64,000 bases of DNA from Chitinophaga qingshengii. Its GTDB lineage: Bacteria; Bacteroidota; Bacteroidia; Chitinophagales; Chitinophagaceae. The notes beneath the pieces were generated by a model. That model had not been told where the DNA came from, searched no databases, and saw only the letters and a list, made by a program, of their open reading frames with translations. Both the position numbers and the translations under genes were made by a program. The stretch is taken from assembly GCF_014529935.1 (NCBI RefSeq), contig NZ_JACVFC010000001.1:248001-312000 (forward strand), read 5' to 3'. This document shows, in pieces, positions 7,920-16,952 of this stretch. The first letter of the stretch is position 1; the number at the start of each line of letters is the position of its first letter.

Positions 7920-10900
7920 TTACTTCTTTTCCATGGGATGCTCATTCAACAGCTCTGCGGCGGAATAGAAGTCCTTTTTATGCTCAATGGTTTTCCTTAT
8001 CTGTTTTACTTTTTCCGGTGATATAGCCGTTCCCGTGTTACCGAAAGAGTTCCGGACATAGGTGAGTACGGCCGCTATTTCCTCATCTTTCAACAGTCCG
8101 CCGAAAGGCGTCATCGGTACCTGGCCGGGATAGGTTTTCCTGTTCACTTCTATTGGTCCCAGCATACCTTTCATTACCAGTTTAATAAGCCGTTCCTCGC
8201 TGCCTGTCACCCATTCAGAATTGGCCAGCGGCGGGAATCCTGAATCAGGAAGACCTTTCCCATCCGGCTGATGGCATGTTCTGCAATAGCCTTCTATGGA
8301 ATAGATTTGTTTCCCCTGGTTAAACAACGCCAGCTCCGCGCCTTTCAGTTTTGCATCGCTGTACTCCTCTTTATCCTCTTTTACATTTACCCCGTTCAGG
8401 TGGGCTACCGCTGTTTCGTAGGCGTGGATCATCCATTCATCCAGCGGTTTTTTCTTCGCCTCCGCTAAAATGGGAAGCCCTTTTTCTTTACCGATCCACG
8501 AAGCTGCTACGATAGCCATCAGCCGTACACGGCTGTTTTCATCCTTTACCGCCTGCATTAGCAGGTCGGCCTGATCCTTTACCTGGTGGCCGGTATAACG
8601 CAGCACTTCTACTGCCGCCGCTCTGGCGTGATAATCTTTTGCTTTGAGCACCTGCTTTAAGAGGTCCTGGTCTACCTTATCCATTCCCCAGCTCACCCAG
8701 AGACCTTCCAGCAGATGATGATCATATTGAGGGTCGTTTTTATCGAGGTTAGTCACCCATGTTTTTAGCTTCGTCAGCACCTCTGAAACATTGCGTCCGC
8801 GCAGTTCGCGGCGGGTACGGTAACGGGTACGGTACTCCGGTAATTTGAGATTATCCAGCAGTGCTTCGATACTGGCCCCCGCGATGTTGGCCGGTTTTAC
8901 CAGCGGCCTGGAAGGATAGGTAATGCGATAGATTCTGCCATGGGAGTGGTCTCGCAACGGGTCCCGCGCATTGTGCTGCATATGCCCGATAAGAATGTTG
9001 TGCCAGTCGATGACATACAGGGAGCCATCCGGCGCAAACTCCAGGTCCACCGGCCGGAAGTTGGGATCACCGCTCACGAGCAGGTCCTGGCGGTGATGGC
9101 TTTTATAACCGGTACCATCGTCTTCGAGAGTATGTTCTTTCGTTCCCAGGAAACCGATGGTATTGTTAATCAGGAAATCGCCCTGCACTTCATCGGGGAA
9201 ATGCCGGCTGGAGATAAATTCCAGTCCGGAGGTGGGCCGTACTTTATGTTTATCTTCTACGAGTTGAATGGATTTATGGGTAGCCTGGCCGTATTTGGGC
9301 AATACAGTCCCCGGCAGCATCCAGCGTACATCCGGACTGGATGTTTCCGCAAAGAACGGCTGTCCCCATCCATCGAAGGTGATACCCCATGGGTTGGGGA
9401 TTTCCAGTTGAGCGGTACGTTCCAGTTTCCTGCGGCGCGGGTCAAAGCGGTAAAAGCCGCCATTCGTGCCGCGTATGGTGCCGTAAGAAGTTTCGACGTT
9501 GGTATGCAGAAAAACGCCTTCACCCGAATAGATTGCCCCGGAGCCATCTGCGGTAAAAGCGTGACTGCTGTGGTGTGTATCGTGGTCATCAAATCCGCTG
9601 AGCAGGATTTCCTCTTTATCGGCTTTATCGTCTCCATCGGTATCGATGAGCAGTTTCAGATTGGTGCCCTGGGCCACATACACACCTTCCGGCGCTATCT
9701 CAAAACCGATCGGCAGGTGCAGGCCCTGTGCGAAAATGGTTTCCTTGTCTGCCTTGCCATCGTTGTCGGTATCTTCGAGGATAATGATTTTATCGTTTGG
9801 TTTGGCATCACCTGGTTTGTAGTGCGGATAACTCGGCATCACGGCTACCCATAAACGACCTTTGTTATCGAACGACATCTGCATGGGTTTAGCCAGACTG
9901 GGGAATTTCTCCTCCGATGCGAATAGCTCCACCTTGTAACCCGGTGGTACTTTGAGTTTGTGTACCGCTTCTTCACCGGTAAGGTAACGAAGGTTCCCGT
10001 TTTTAGCGGGATTATAATTGGTTTTAACGGTGGGCAGTATTTTTGTATGCTGATCCGCAGCGGCGATATCCATTTTGGTTCCTTTGGAAGCAGCCTGCCA
10101 TACAGCCGTATCCCGGATGGCCGTCATCTGGCGGATTTTCTCTATCTCGGCGGGATAGTTGTCCGGTCCGTAAGGATCGTACCGGCGGCCAAATACATGC
10201 ACGCCGTTGGGGATTTTGTAATCATTGAGCCACATCCAGTTTTTTTCCATCACCGCGTCGTGCACCAGCGTTCTGTTGGTTTCCGCCGGCGCAGCTACTT
10301 TTCCAAACAGCTGATCCACCAGCAAAGTACCCAATTTCTGATAGCCTGCTGCATTGAGTTGGGAACCGTCGATCGTTAAAGGCTCTTTTGTCTCCTTAAA
10401 CCATTGTCGGGAAGGCGTAAAAGCATCCACAAAAAGCACCTGATTATCCGCAGCCACTTCCTTCATGGCCTGCGTGTAGAGGGACAGGTTTTCATTTTCT
10501 TTCTTACCATCCGGCAGATCATATTTATCAGAAAGATTTTCAAAGGCAATCGGTGAAACGATGGCTAGTTGCGGTGCAGCGGTGCCATTGTATTTTTGTT
10601 TCAGCGTCCATTTGATAAAGGCGTCCAGTTCAGCCTTGTAGTTAGCCAGCCCTTCCTTTCCTTCAAACGATTCACTGTAGCCGAAAAAGGCGACAACCAC
10701 ATCTGTTTTAAGGCGGGTAAGCCATTGGTCGGGTGTTTCAAAACGGCCCTGGCTGGGATTATCCATGGCGGCTATTTCTTTGGCCAGCTCCGGGCGGAAT
10801 TTCTCCGCGCCGGGAAATGCCCAGTAGGTGTTTCTGCCGGAATGGGGACGGAAGCCCGGTGTTTCGCCTCCATCGCACATATTACGGATAAACAGGTTGT

Positions 10901-11108
10901 AGTCGGGATAGCGGACATACAACTCTGTTTCAAAATTATCATAGTTCACCATTCTAGATCCGAGGTTACCACCAATCAGGGAAATATGCGTACCCCTGGC
11001 GATCGTAAGCGGAGTGCGCTCCTTCGGCTTACAGGCATCCAGTATCATGATAGCCAATGCCAAAGGCATTAGCGATACATATGTACCGATTTTGAATAGT
11101 CTGGACAT
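7920..11108 (-). CDS. Pseudo-SGNH / PVC-type heme-binding propeller / HEAT / cytochrome c fusion lipoprotein
   Basis: A 1062-residue exported lipoprotein ('AIMILDACK', Cys26). Residues about 35-270 are an SGNH-hydrolase-like domain, but block I reads 'LIGGNLGSRM' where GDS is expected and block V reads 'DGSQLN' where the catalytic His should be, so it is probably not an esterase. Residues about 380-720 match the PVC-type 'membrane-bound dehydrogenase' beta-propeller ('GLAWVA'-like strands, 'HDTHHSSHAF', 'EFAPDGSLYVIDWHN'). HEAT-like helices follow (about 760-900). A C-terminal cytochrome c domain has CRTCH at 942-946 and a likely distal Met near 999. Such proteins are thought to oxidise sugars or alcohols in the periplasm and pass electrons to heme. 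It sits in the catabolic operon between the ThuA-like gene and SusC. Confidence 0.85.
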   Translation of the reverse strand: MSRLFKIGTYVSLMPLALAIMILDACKPKERTPLTIARGTHISLIGGNLGSRMVNYDNFETELYVRYPDYNLFIRNMCDGGETPGFRPHSGRNTYWAFPGAEKFRPELAKEIAAMDNPSQGRFETPDQWLTRLKTDVVVAFFGYSESFEGKEGLANYKAELDAFIKWTLKQKYNGTAAPQLAIVSPIAFENLSDKYDLPDGKKENENLSLYTQAMKEVAADNQVLFVDAFTPSRQWFKETKEPLTIDGSQLNAAGYQKLGTLLVDQLFGKVAAPAETNRTLVHDAVMEKNWMWLNDYKIPNGVHVFGRRYDPYGPDNYPAEIEKIRQMTAIRDTAVWQAASKGTKMDIAAADQHTKILPTVKTNYNPAKNGNLRYLTGEEAVHKLKVPPGYKVELFASEEKFPSLAKPMQMSFDNKGRLWVAVMPSYPHYKPGDAKPNDKIIILEDTDNDGKADKETIFAQGLHLPIGFEIAPEGVYVAQGTNLKLLIDTDGDDKADKEEILLSGFDDHDTHHSSHAFTADGSGAIYSGEGVFLHTNVETSYGTIRGTNGGFYRFDPRRRKLERTAQLEIPNPWGITFDGWGQPFFAETSSPDVRWMLPGTVLPKYGQATHKSIQLVEDKHKVRPTSGLEFISSRHFPDEVQGDFLINNTIGFLGTKEHTLEDDGTGYKSHHRQDLLVSGDPNFRPVDLEFAPDGSLYVIDWHNILIGHMQHNARDPLRDHSHGRIYRITYPSRPLVKPANIAGASIEALLDNLKLPEYRTRYRTRRELRGRNVSEVLTKLKTWVTNLDKNDPQYDHHLLEGLWVSWGMDKVDQDLLKQVLKAKDYHARAAAVEVLRYTGHQVKDQADLLMQAVKDENSRVRLMAIVAASWIGKEKGLPILAEAKKKPLDEWMIHAYETAVAHLNGVNVKEDKEEYSDAKLKGAELALFNQGKQIYSIEGYCRTCHQPDGKGLPDSGFPPLANSEWVTGSEERLIKLVMKGMLGPIEVNRKTYPGQVPMTPFGGLLKDEEIAAVLTYVRNSFGNTGTAISPEKVKQIRKTIEHKKDFYSAAELLNEHPMEKK

Positions 11109-11151
11109 CTTGTATTAATTTTTTTAATGGTAATGGGTAAACGTGGTCTGC

Positions 11152-12012
11152 TTATTTTGCCTCGCGGTAAGGCACGTGGAAATCTATCGGGCCTTTCCAC
11201 TGGCGTGGTACTTTGAGGCCCAGTTCATCATGAATCGCATTGATCAGCAAACGTTGAAAAGGTACTTGTGTGAAATCGTCCGGATGGCCCAGCGTAGTCA
11301 TAAACACTTTACCGCCGAAGGAATTGGTGCCTGTCCAGGCAACCGGATTGTCGATAGCTTCTTTATCAGGATTCACCGCCTTGCCCATCAGCAGCCAGGT
11401 GGAACCTTTCACCGGATAGTCCGGTAAAACACGGTATAGCCAGGAACGTACATGGAAGTTCTTCGCCACGCCTGTCAGGATAGGATTACCTGCCTGCTCA
11501 GGGATTACGCTTACATCGGTGCTGCTTTCATGGCCATAGTGTGTATGTTTTGCCTCACCGCCCCAGCCCGGAGGCGCATTGAGGGCGAACTTACCGAAAG
11601 CGTTCCATTTCTCACTGGCATGCCCCTCCGGAAAATGGAACGCATGTGTAGTGGTACGGAAGCCCATCACCGGTTTACCGCTTTTCAGGTAAGCCTCAAT
11701 ATAGGCCAGTTGCGCAGGTGGCAACAGGCGCCAACGCAGGAAAAAAACCGCCAGGTCCGCTTGTTGCAAGGCTTCCAGACCGGGAATATTTTCTTCGCTG
11801 TTATGATCAGGATATGCTTTGAGCACGATCGTTTTGATGCCATAGTCCTTTTCCAGGGCGGCCGCCAGGACAGGCATCGTCTCTTCACTGCTATATTCAT
11901 GGTCACCGGTAACAAAAACCACTACCGGTTTTTTACCGTTTTTGGACGATTGGGCAGTACAGGCAAAAGCGGTACTGATGATGAACAATAAACAAACATA
12001 GATTCTTTTCAT
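11152..12012 (-). CDS. ThuA domain-containing exported protein
   Basis: About 286 residues with an N-terminal export signal 'MKRIYVCLLFIISTAFAC', lipobox-like at its end. The rest is a ThuA-like class I glutamine-amidotransferase fold: 'VVVFVTGDHEYSSEETMPVL', 'ADLAVFFLRW', 'GKPVMGFRTTTHAFHF' and the late 'GGKVFMTTLGHPDDF'. ThuA proteins are linked to trehalose and other sugar utilisation, and related proteins often accompany PVC-type dehydrogenases. An alternative ATG at 12039 overlaps the upstream stop codon (ATGA) and would add nine residues; I prefer 12012 because it gives a standard signal peptide. The substrate is unknown. Confidence 0.8.
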   Translation of the reverse strand: MKRIYVCLLFIISTAFACTAQSSKNGKKPVVVFVTGDHEYSSEETMPVLAAALEKDYGIKTIVLKAYPDHNSEENIPGLEALQQADLAVFFLRWRLLPPAQLAYIEAYLKSGKPVMGFRTTTHAFHFPEGHASEKWNAFGKFALNAPPGWGGEAKHTHYGHESSTDVSVIPEQAGNPILTGVAKNFHVRSWLYRVLPDYPVKGSTWLLMGKAVNPDKEAIDNPVAWTGTNSFGGKVFMTTLGHPDDFTQVPFQRLLINAIHDELGLKVPRQWKGPIDFHVPYREAK

Positions 12013-12035
12013 TGTACAAAGTTTATTGGCTATCC

Positions 12036-12986
12036 TCATGAAAGCGCGTGACGATTATAAATACTATTGGGATCAGGGTTACCGCCGGTGAGCGCCGCCA
12101 CTACATTGCCGACTGTCAACAGGCATATCTGCCGGTACGTGGATGCCGTGAGGCTACCGGAATGCGGCGTCACGATCACCCTTGGATGTTGTACTACCGG
12201 CAACGACTGTACGGGAGGTTCTTCCGGTAATACATCTGCTGCGTAGCCTCCTATCTGTTGCGCGTTTAATGCCTGTAGTAAAGCGACATGATCTACCAAC
12301 GCGCCTCTCGCGGTATTGATCAGCAGTGCGCCCGGTTTCATCCAGCTCAACGCCTGCTCCCCGATGATACCGGCGGTTTCGTTGTTGAACGGAAGATGAA
12401 GACTCACGACATCTGATTGCCGAAGTACTGCTTCCATGGATTGATACGGATAAGGCAGATCATGGGAGGATTTACTCCAGTACAATACGTTCATACCAAA
12501 GGCCTCGCCTATTCTTGCCACCCGTTGCCCGATGTTACCCATGCCCAGTATACCCAGTGTTTTACCATGCAGTTCATCACCGGTATATTGATTACGCCAG
12601 TTCCAGTTGTTTTGTTTGACGGCGGCCACGGATTCGTACATATTACGCATCAGCATCAACATCAGGGCCAGCGTATGTTCTGCCATGGTAGCGGTATTAC
12701 TGCCCGGCGCGTTGATGACTTTGATTTTCCTGGCCGTAGCTGCTGCCACATCCACATTATCCAATCCTACGCCACAACGGGCCACCACTTCCAGCTGCGG
12801 ACAGGCATCCATCAGCGGTGGATGGATCAATCCCTTCCCTCTTGTAATGATGGCATGGATCGCTGTATCGCTCAATACCTGCTTCAGGCTATCGGCGTCA
12901 TATCCCGTGTATACGTTCACGTGATCCTGCAGGACAGCCATCGCTTCCTCCGCAATTGTTTCCAGCAACAATACGTTTTTTCTCAT
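12036..12986 (-). CDS. D-2-hydroxyacid dehydrogenase (NAD-dependent)
   Basis: A 316-residue cytosolic oxidoreductase of the phosphoglycerate/D-lactate dehydrogenase family. The NAD-binding fingerprint GMGNIG lies at 148-153. The catalytic set is present: Arg227 in 'INTARG', Glu256 in 'DVLPEEP' and His275 in 'VTPHSG'. The substrate loop 'VARCGVGLDNVDV' is canonical. It overlaps the VOC gene by 4 nt (ATGA), which implies translational coupling. In this context it may reduce or oxidise a 2-keto/2-hydroxy acid derived from a sugar acid; glyoxylate/hydroxypyruvate reductase activity is an alternative. Confidence 0.9.
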   Translation of the reverse strand: MRKNVLLLETIAEEAMAVLQDHVNVYTGYDADSLKQVLSDTAIHAIITRGKGLIHPPLMDACPQLEVVARCGVGLDNVDVAAATARKIKVINAPGSNTATMAEHTLALMLMLMRNMYESVAAVKQNNWNWRNQYTGDELHGKTLGILGMGNIGQRVARIGEAFGMNVLYWSKSSHDLPYPYQSMEAVLRQSDVVSLHLPFNNETAGIIGEQALSWMKPGALLINTARGALVDHVALLQALNAQQIGGYAADVLPEEPPVQSLPVVQHPRVIVTPHSGSLTASTYRQICLLTVGNVVAALTGGNPDPNSIYNRHALS

Positions 12987-13474
12987 TTGTCTTTGTGATA
13001 TAAGGTGGCATCATCGGACCGGTATCCCCTGAAATCGTTTCTGTTGGAAACATACAGTCCTTCTTCATACAGTTCATCTGCAAATATCCGGGGATCGACG
13101 TCAGCACCCGGCACGGAAGAGATCTCCACCAGGTTGCCGGCAGGGTCGCGTACAAACATCTGCATAGCGCCATCCGGCAGCTTTCTCACTTTCCCCCAGG
13201 GATGTACATCAATTACATTCAGTTCCTTCATGCGGAAAAAAATGCTGTTAAAATCATCTACCTGTACGCAGATATGCCCACGGAAAGATGTTTTGTCCTC
13301 CCATTCGGAGATATGCAGTTGTTGTTCCTCATTAAATTTGAAGAACATAACAGGATAATCAAACCTAAAGGCAGCAAGCGGCTCCAAGCCCAATTCATGC
13401 TGATAAAATTCGCCCGCTTTTTCCAGGTTGTCTACAATCAGCGTTACGTGGTTAATTTTAACTGCTTTTGCCAT
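12983..13474 (-). CDS. VOC family protein in the catabolic operon
   Basis: A 163-residue protein with a paired beta-alpha-beta-beta-beta VOC fold: 'INHVTLIVDNLEKAGEFYQHELGLEPL' at the start, 'HISEWED' and 'HICVQVDDFNSIFFRM' in the middle, and 'MFVRDPAGNLVEISS' with the metal-ligand Glu near residue 119. A longer tail (residues 125-163) is not part of the core. It lies between the enolase-superfamily gene (3-nt gap) and the dehydrogenase (4-nt overlap). It could be an epimerase, isomerase or lyase step on a small acid, but nothing in the sequence fixes the substrate. Confidence 0.8.
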   Translation of the reverse strand: MAKAVKINHVTLIVDNLEKAGEFYQHELGLEPLAAFRFDYPVMFFKFNEEQQLHISEWEDKTSFRGHICVQVDDFNSIFFRMKELNVIDVHPWGKVRKLPDGAMQMFVRDPAGNLVEISSVPGADVDPRIFADELYEEGLYVSNRNDFRGYRSDDATLYHKDK

Positions 13475-13477
13475 ACG

Positions 13478-14644
13478 CTATACTTTTTGTTTATACGCTT
13501 TTACAAAATCCCAATCTGGTGTTACTCCCAGTCCCGGAGCAGTAGGCGCCGGTACCAGGCCGTTTATAACGGTTATTTGTTCTTTGACCAGTTCATACAT
13601 CATGGGGTTACCACCCGAAGAGAATTCAATGATAGTGGCCGCAGGTGATGCAAACGCCACATTCAGTCCCGCCATAAAGGAGAATGCCGATCCCCAGCAA
13701 TGCGGCGCCAGCTCCAGCTGATGAACACTCGCCAGGTGCGCTACCCGTACCGCTTCTGAAATACCGCCGATAATGGCGGCATCCGGCTGTATCACATCAA
13801 TAGCCCTGATGTCCAGCAGTTCCCTGATATCGAAACTGGTGTATTCACTTTCGCCGGCGGCGATGGGAATATGCGTAGATGCCCGTACTTCCGCCGTTCC
13901 GCGTTTGTTATCCGGACTGATAGGTTCTTCAAACCAATATACATCACAGTCCCGTACACCGCGGCAAAACTGTTTGGCTTCCGGTACGCTGAAGGTACCG
14001 TGTGCGTCCACCATCAGTTTAATATCCGGCCCGATGGCTGCCCGCGCGGCTTTTACCCGCTCCACACTGTTATGCACCGTTCTATCCATTACGCCTACAC
14101 GCATTTTCACGCCGTTGAATCCTTTCGCAATATATCCATTTAATTGTTCGCCTATCTGATTGACGTCCGCCCATCCCCCGCTCGCGTAGGCCGGCATATG
14201 TTCTCTGCAGGCTCCGCCCAGCAAGTCCATCACCGGCACGTTCAGCATCTTGCCTTTCAGGTCCCACAAGGCAGTATCGATGCCGCTCATGGCAGATATG
14301 GTGAGCCCTCTTCTGCCCAGGACCGGGAATTTACGGCCTCTTGACAAGGCGTAATGATCCCGTGTGCCATTATACATTTCTTCCCAGAGCCGGGTGATAT
14401 CCTTGACATTTTTGCCCAGCAATGCGGGTTTTAATTCATTTTCGATACAGTTGACAATAGAAGCACATACCCCTGAAGATCCCACCGCCGCCTTGGCTTC
14501 GCCAAATCCCTGAAGTCCTTCATCTGTAGTGATCACCACCAATGTCATATCAAAATCTGCCAGTAATCCATAGTCTGAAATATGTTGTTTTTCTTTTGGA
14601 ACAGGACAACGCAGCCAAAATGCCTCTACATTCGCTATTTTCAT
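13478..14644 (-). CDS. Mandelate racemase/muconate lactonizing enzyme family protein
   Basis: A 388-residue enolase-superfamily member, probably a sugar-acid dehydratase or racemase. The capping domain starts at 'MKIANVEAFWLRCPV'. The barrel carries the K-x-R pair at Lys180/Arg182 ('GVKMRVG'), metal ligands Asp213 ('VDAHG'), Glu239 ('FEEP') and Glu265 ('AAGESEY'), and the His315 base in 'LAPHCWG'. These place it in the mandelate-racemase-like subgroup. An upstream in-frame start at 14731 lies inside the epimerase gene and would add 29 non-family residues, so ATG 14644 was chosen, 7 nt after the epimerase stop. It sits between the epimerase and VOC genes in one operon. Confidence 0.88.
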   Translation of the reverse strand: MKIANVEAFWLRCPVPKEKQHISDYGLLADFDMTLVVITTDEGLQGFGEAKAAVGSSGVCASIVNCIENELKPALLGKNVKDITRLWEEMYNGTRDHYALSRGRKFPVLGRRGLTISAMSGIDTALWDLKGKMLNVPVMDLLGGACREHMPAYASGGWADVNQIGEQLNGYIAKGFNGVKMRVGVMDRTVHNSVERVKAARAAIGPDIKLMVDAHGTFSVPEAKQFCRGVRDCDVYWFEEPISPDNKRGTAEVRASTHIPIAAGESEYTSFDIRELLDIRAIDVIQPDAAIIGGISEAVRVAHLASVHQLELAPHCWGSAFSFMAGLNVAFASPAATIIEFSSGGNPMMYELVKEQITVINGLVPAPTAPGLGVTPDWDFVKAYKQKV

Positions 14645-14651
14645 CGCTATG

Positions 14652-15536
14652 TTAAATAAGTTTAGATAAAGTGTTAAATGAACGGGTGGTGAGCATGGTA
14701 TAAAATGCTTCTGTAACAGAAGAGCTGCCATGATCTACCAGGAATTTCTCTTGTTCGGGAGAAAGGTTCTCCGGATTTACATCGATGGAATCCGGGTAAG
14801 GGTTAGCCGGCGTACGGTCCAGCGGAGAACAGAATTCCACCGAGAGTACATCGTTATAATTTATTTCCCGCAGCGTAGCCACGATTTTCTCCCAGTTGAG
14901 ATGCCCCATTCCAGGCGCCATCCGGTTATTATCCGCCACATGAAAACCGGTCAGTCTGCCTTTTGCCTTCCGGATCGCTTCAAACATATCTTCTTCTTCG
15001 ATATTCATGTGAAAAGTATCCAGGCAAACGCCGCAACGGGGGCCGACGGCTTCCGCCAGTGCCAGGGCCTGTTCCGCCCGGTTGATGAAATAAGTTTCAA
15101 AACGGTTGATGGGTTCTATACCGATCAGAATGCCGGCAGCCTCGCTGTAGTCGTAGATTTCCTTCAGAGAATCTACCGCCCAATTCCATTCTTCGTCCGG
15201 CCTGCCATCAGGGACTATTTTGCCAACGGTGCCCGGTACTACAGACACCATATGTCCTTCCAGTTCTTTCACCATCCTGATCACGTCTTTTACATACTGC
15301 ACCGATTTGGCACGCCGGGCCTCGTCTTTAGCCAGCAGGTTACGTTCTCCCAGCATGAGTGTTACGGAACCCCAGCAGGATAACCCGTGGTCTTTCATCA
15401 GCGTCCTGATGCTTTTGGTATCATATTGTTCAGGGTTCCCGGCTATTTCGAGGCGGGTGTATCCTATGGCCGCCACCCGTTGAATGGTAGTGGCGATCGT
15501 TTCGGCCCGCATCCAGTTGTGTATCGCAAGTTCCAT
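14652..15536 (-). CDS. Sugar phosphate isomerase/epimerase family (xylose-isomerase-like TIM barrel)
   Basis: A 294-residue TIM-barrel protein, first gene of the minus-strand catabolic operon. The metal site of the tagatose/psicose 3-epimerase and hydroxypyruvate-isomerase group can be read: Glu141 ('GIEPINRFE'), Asp173 with His176 ('CLDTFHMN'), His199 ('GFHVADN') and Glu234 ('SVEF'). 'RLEIAGNPEQYDT' marks the early barrel. The length is normal for the family. It probably interconverts a ketose or keto-acid at the entry of the pathway encoded by the following genes. The upstream 226-nt gap is shared with a divergent AraC regulator that may control the operon. Confidence 0.88.
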   Translation of the reverse strand: MELAIHNWMRAETIATTIQRVAAIGYTRLEIAGNPEQYDTKSIRTLMKDHGLSCWGSVTLMLGERNLLAKDEARRAKSVQYVKDVIRMVKELEGHMVSVVPGTVGKIVPDGRPDEEWNWAVDSLKEIYDYSEAAGILIGIEPINRFETYFINRAEQALALAEAVGPRCGVCLDTFHMNIEEEDMFEAIRKAKGRLTGFHVADNNRMAPGMGHLNWEKIVATLREINYNDVLSVEFCSPLDRTPANPYPDSIDVNPENLSPEQEKFLVDHGSSSVTEAFYTMLTTRSFNTLSKLI

Positions 15537-15585
15537 AACGTCAGGTTTATAGGTGTGATGTAGATTTAGCTTTCGGTTGTAGTCG

Positions 15586-15604
15586 CCTTTCCTACCGGGA
15601 AAGG
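15586..15604 (-). other. Small hairpin in the operon leader
   Basis: A perfect 7-bp inverted repeat with a 5-nt loop, about 50 nt upstream of the epimerase start codon. It has no T run after it in either direction. It may be a leader structure or a regulator site for the adjacent AraC protein. Confidence 0.3.
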
Positions 15605-15642
15605 TACATAACGGGAACTAGCTACCAATTTCATTGTCCTTA

Positions 15643-15650
15643 CAAACATA
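15643..15650 (-). promoter_or_regulatory. Candidate -7 element of the catabolic operon
   Basis: On the minus strand this reads TATGTTTG, a full match to TAnnTTTG, about 107 nt upstream of the epimerase ATG. No good TTTG -33 element is found 17-19 nt further upstream, which fits an activator-dependent promoter. The divergent AraC gene is the obvious candidate activator. Confidence 0.4.
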
Positions 15651-15762
15651 TTCAGACTATCCCTGAAATAAAAGTACTGGATTTGCCAAATATTGATACT
15701 ATATTTACCATTATTCCAATTTTTGCTCCCGGATAAATAATAGTGTACTAAAATCCAACGTT

Positions 15763-16668
15763 ATGAAAGTTTCTTACCGACACATATCCACGCCGGAAAA
15801 TGCCAGTTTTGTGATCAAGGAATTCTGTCAGCCACGGTTTACGAACACGTTTCACTTTCACCATGGGCATGAATTGATACTGATTGTCAAAAGTGCCGGG
15901 AAAGTGTATGCAGGCAATAAGGTGGTTCATTTTGACGAGGGAGAGATTTATATGTTTGGTCCGGGCCTGGTGCATTGTTTCTGTAACGATAACGCACATA
16001 CGGGAACGGGGGACGAAGTAGCACATGCCATCATTGTACAGTTCACAGAAGATTTTCTGGGCAAGGAATTTTTTGACAAACTTGAGTTAAAGAAGATAAA
16101 GGACCTGCTGCAATTATCAGAACATGGCATCAAGTTCAGGAAACTACCGCCAGCGCTGACCGCCTTGTTTTTCCAGTTCCAGGCCAACCAGCAAATGAAA
16201 AACCTGATCATCCTGCTGCAATTGCTCGATGAGTTATCGCATCAGCGCAGGGAGCATGTCATGTTGCTGACAGATGACCCGCGCAAAATCCATTACAAGG
16301 ACGTGGATTCCAAAAAACTGTCATCTATCTTTAAATACGTATTGGAAAACTATCAGCACCAGGTGGACAGTAAATCGGCCGCCTCACTGGCATGTATGAA
16401 CGAAGCTGCTTTTTGCCGTTATTTTAAGAGAAGGACCGGCAAAACATTTTCCCAGTTTGTGAATGAAACGAGGATCAGTCATGCTGCGCAGTTATTGATC
16501 GGAACAGACCAGGGAATCGCCGAAATATGCTATGCCTGTGGTTTTGATAATATCTCCTATTTTAACCGGCAGTTCAAAATCTACCAGGGGAAATCGCCAC
16601 GGGAATACAGGAAAGCGCTGGAAGAAAGTAATGCCGCGGCGCCTGATTTGCGGCCTACGGGGAGTTAA
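15763..16668 (+). CDS. AraC family transcriptional regulator with N-terminal cupin
   Basis: A 301-residue cytosolic regulator. The N-terminal half is a cupin-like sensor ('FHFHHGHELILIVKSAGKVY', 'FDEGEIYMFGPGLVHCF'). The last 100 residues hold two helix-turn-helix motifs ('SAASLACMNEAAFCRYFKRR' and 'GIAEICYACGFDNISYFNRQF') with the AraC signature end 'GKSPREYRK'. It is divergent from the epimerase/MR/dehydrogenase/PVC operon and separated by 226 nt, the usual arrangement for a local activator responding to the substrate. The ligand is not predictable. Confidence 0.92.
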   Translation: MKVSYRHISTPENASFVIKEFCQPRFTNTFHFHHGHELILIVKSAGKVYAGNKVVHFDEGEIYMFGPGLVHCFCNDNAHTGTGDEVAHAIIVQFTEDFLGKEFFDKLELKKIKDLLQLSEHGIKFRKLPPALTALFFQFQANQQMKNLIILLQLLDELSHQRREHVMLLTDDPRKIHYKDVDSKKLSSIFKYVLENYQHQVDSKSAASLACMNEAAFCRYFKRRTGKTFSQFVNETRISHAAQLLIGTDQGIAEICYACGFDNISYFNRQFKIYQGKSPREYRKALEESNAAAPDLRPTGS

Positions 16669-16703
16669 AATTTATACTTAATTTGCCTCGTAATAAAAAT
16701 TCT

Positions 16704-16931
16704 ATGCCCATGAAATGTCGTTTTTTAATGTTGCCCGCATTAACCCTTACCTTTTTCCAGACCCAGGCCCAAACCCAGCCCCCACCTACCCTTCAGACAG
16801 TGACAGATAATGGGAGAGAATCAAAAAGGGATAATGAGCACATGCGTTTTAAGAACGTTAGCTCCAAGGCCGCCAATTACCTGAGATGGTATAACGAAGA
16901 AGGAACACCGCAACCCTACATTGGAAAATAA
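16704..16931 (+). CDS. Small exported protein of unknown function
   Basis: A 75-residue product beginning MPMKCRFLML, with a hydrophobic segment ending in 'TFFQTQAQ' that looks like a signal peptide. The mature part would be only about 50 residues: a polar stretch rich in Asp, Arg and Asn followed by 'FKNVSSKAANYLRWYNEEG' and a C-terminal 'PYIGK'. No family was recognised. It lies 35 nt after an AraC gene and 21 nt before another, in the same orientation, so it may be co-transcribed. It could be a real small secreted peptide or the relic of a longer gene. Confidence 0.5.
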   Translation: MPMKCRFLMLPALTLTFFQTQAQTQPPPTLQTVTDNGRESKRDNEHMRFKNVSSKAANYLRWYNEEGTPQPYIGK

Positions 16932-16952
16932 AATCCAGGCATTGAAACGTAA

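Noticed and set aside
8940..9854. A 304-codon open frame on the plus strand
   Set aside because: It is antisense to the PVC-type propeller region and shows no domain.
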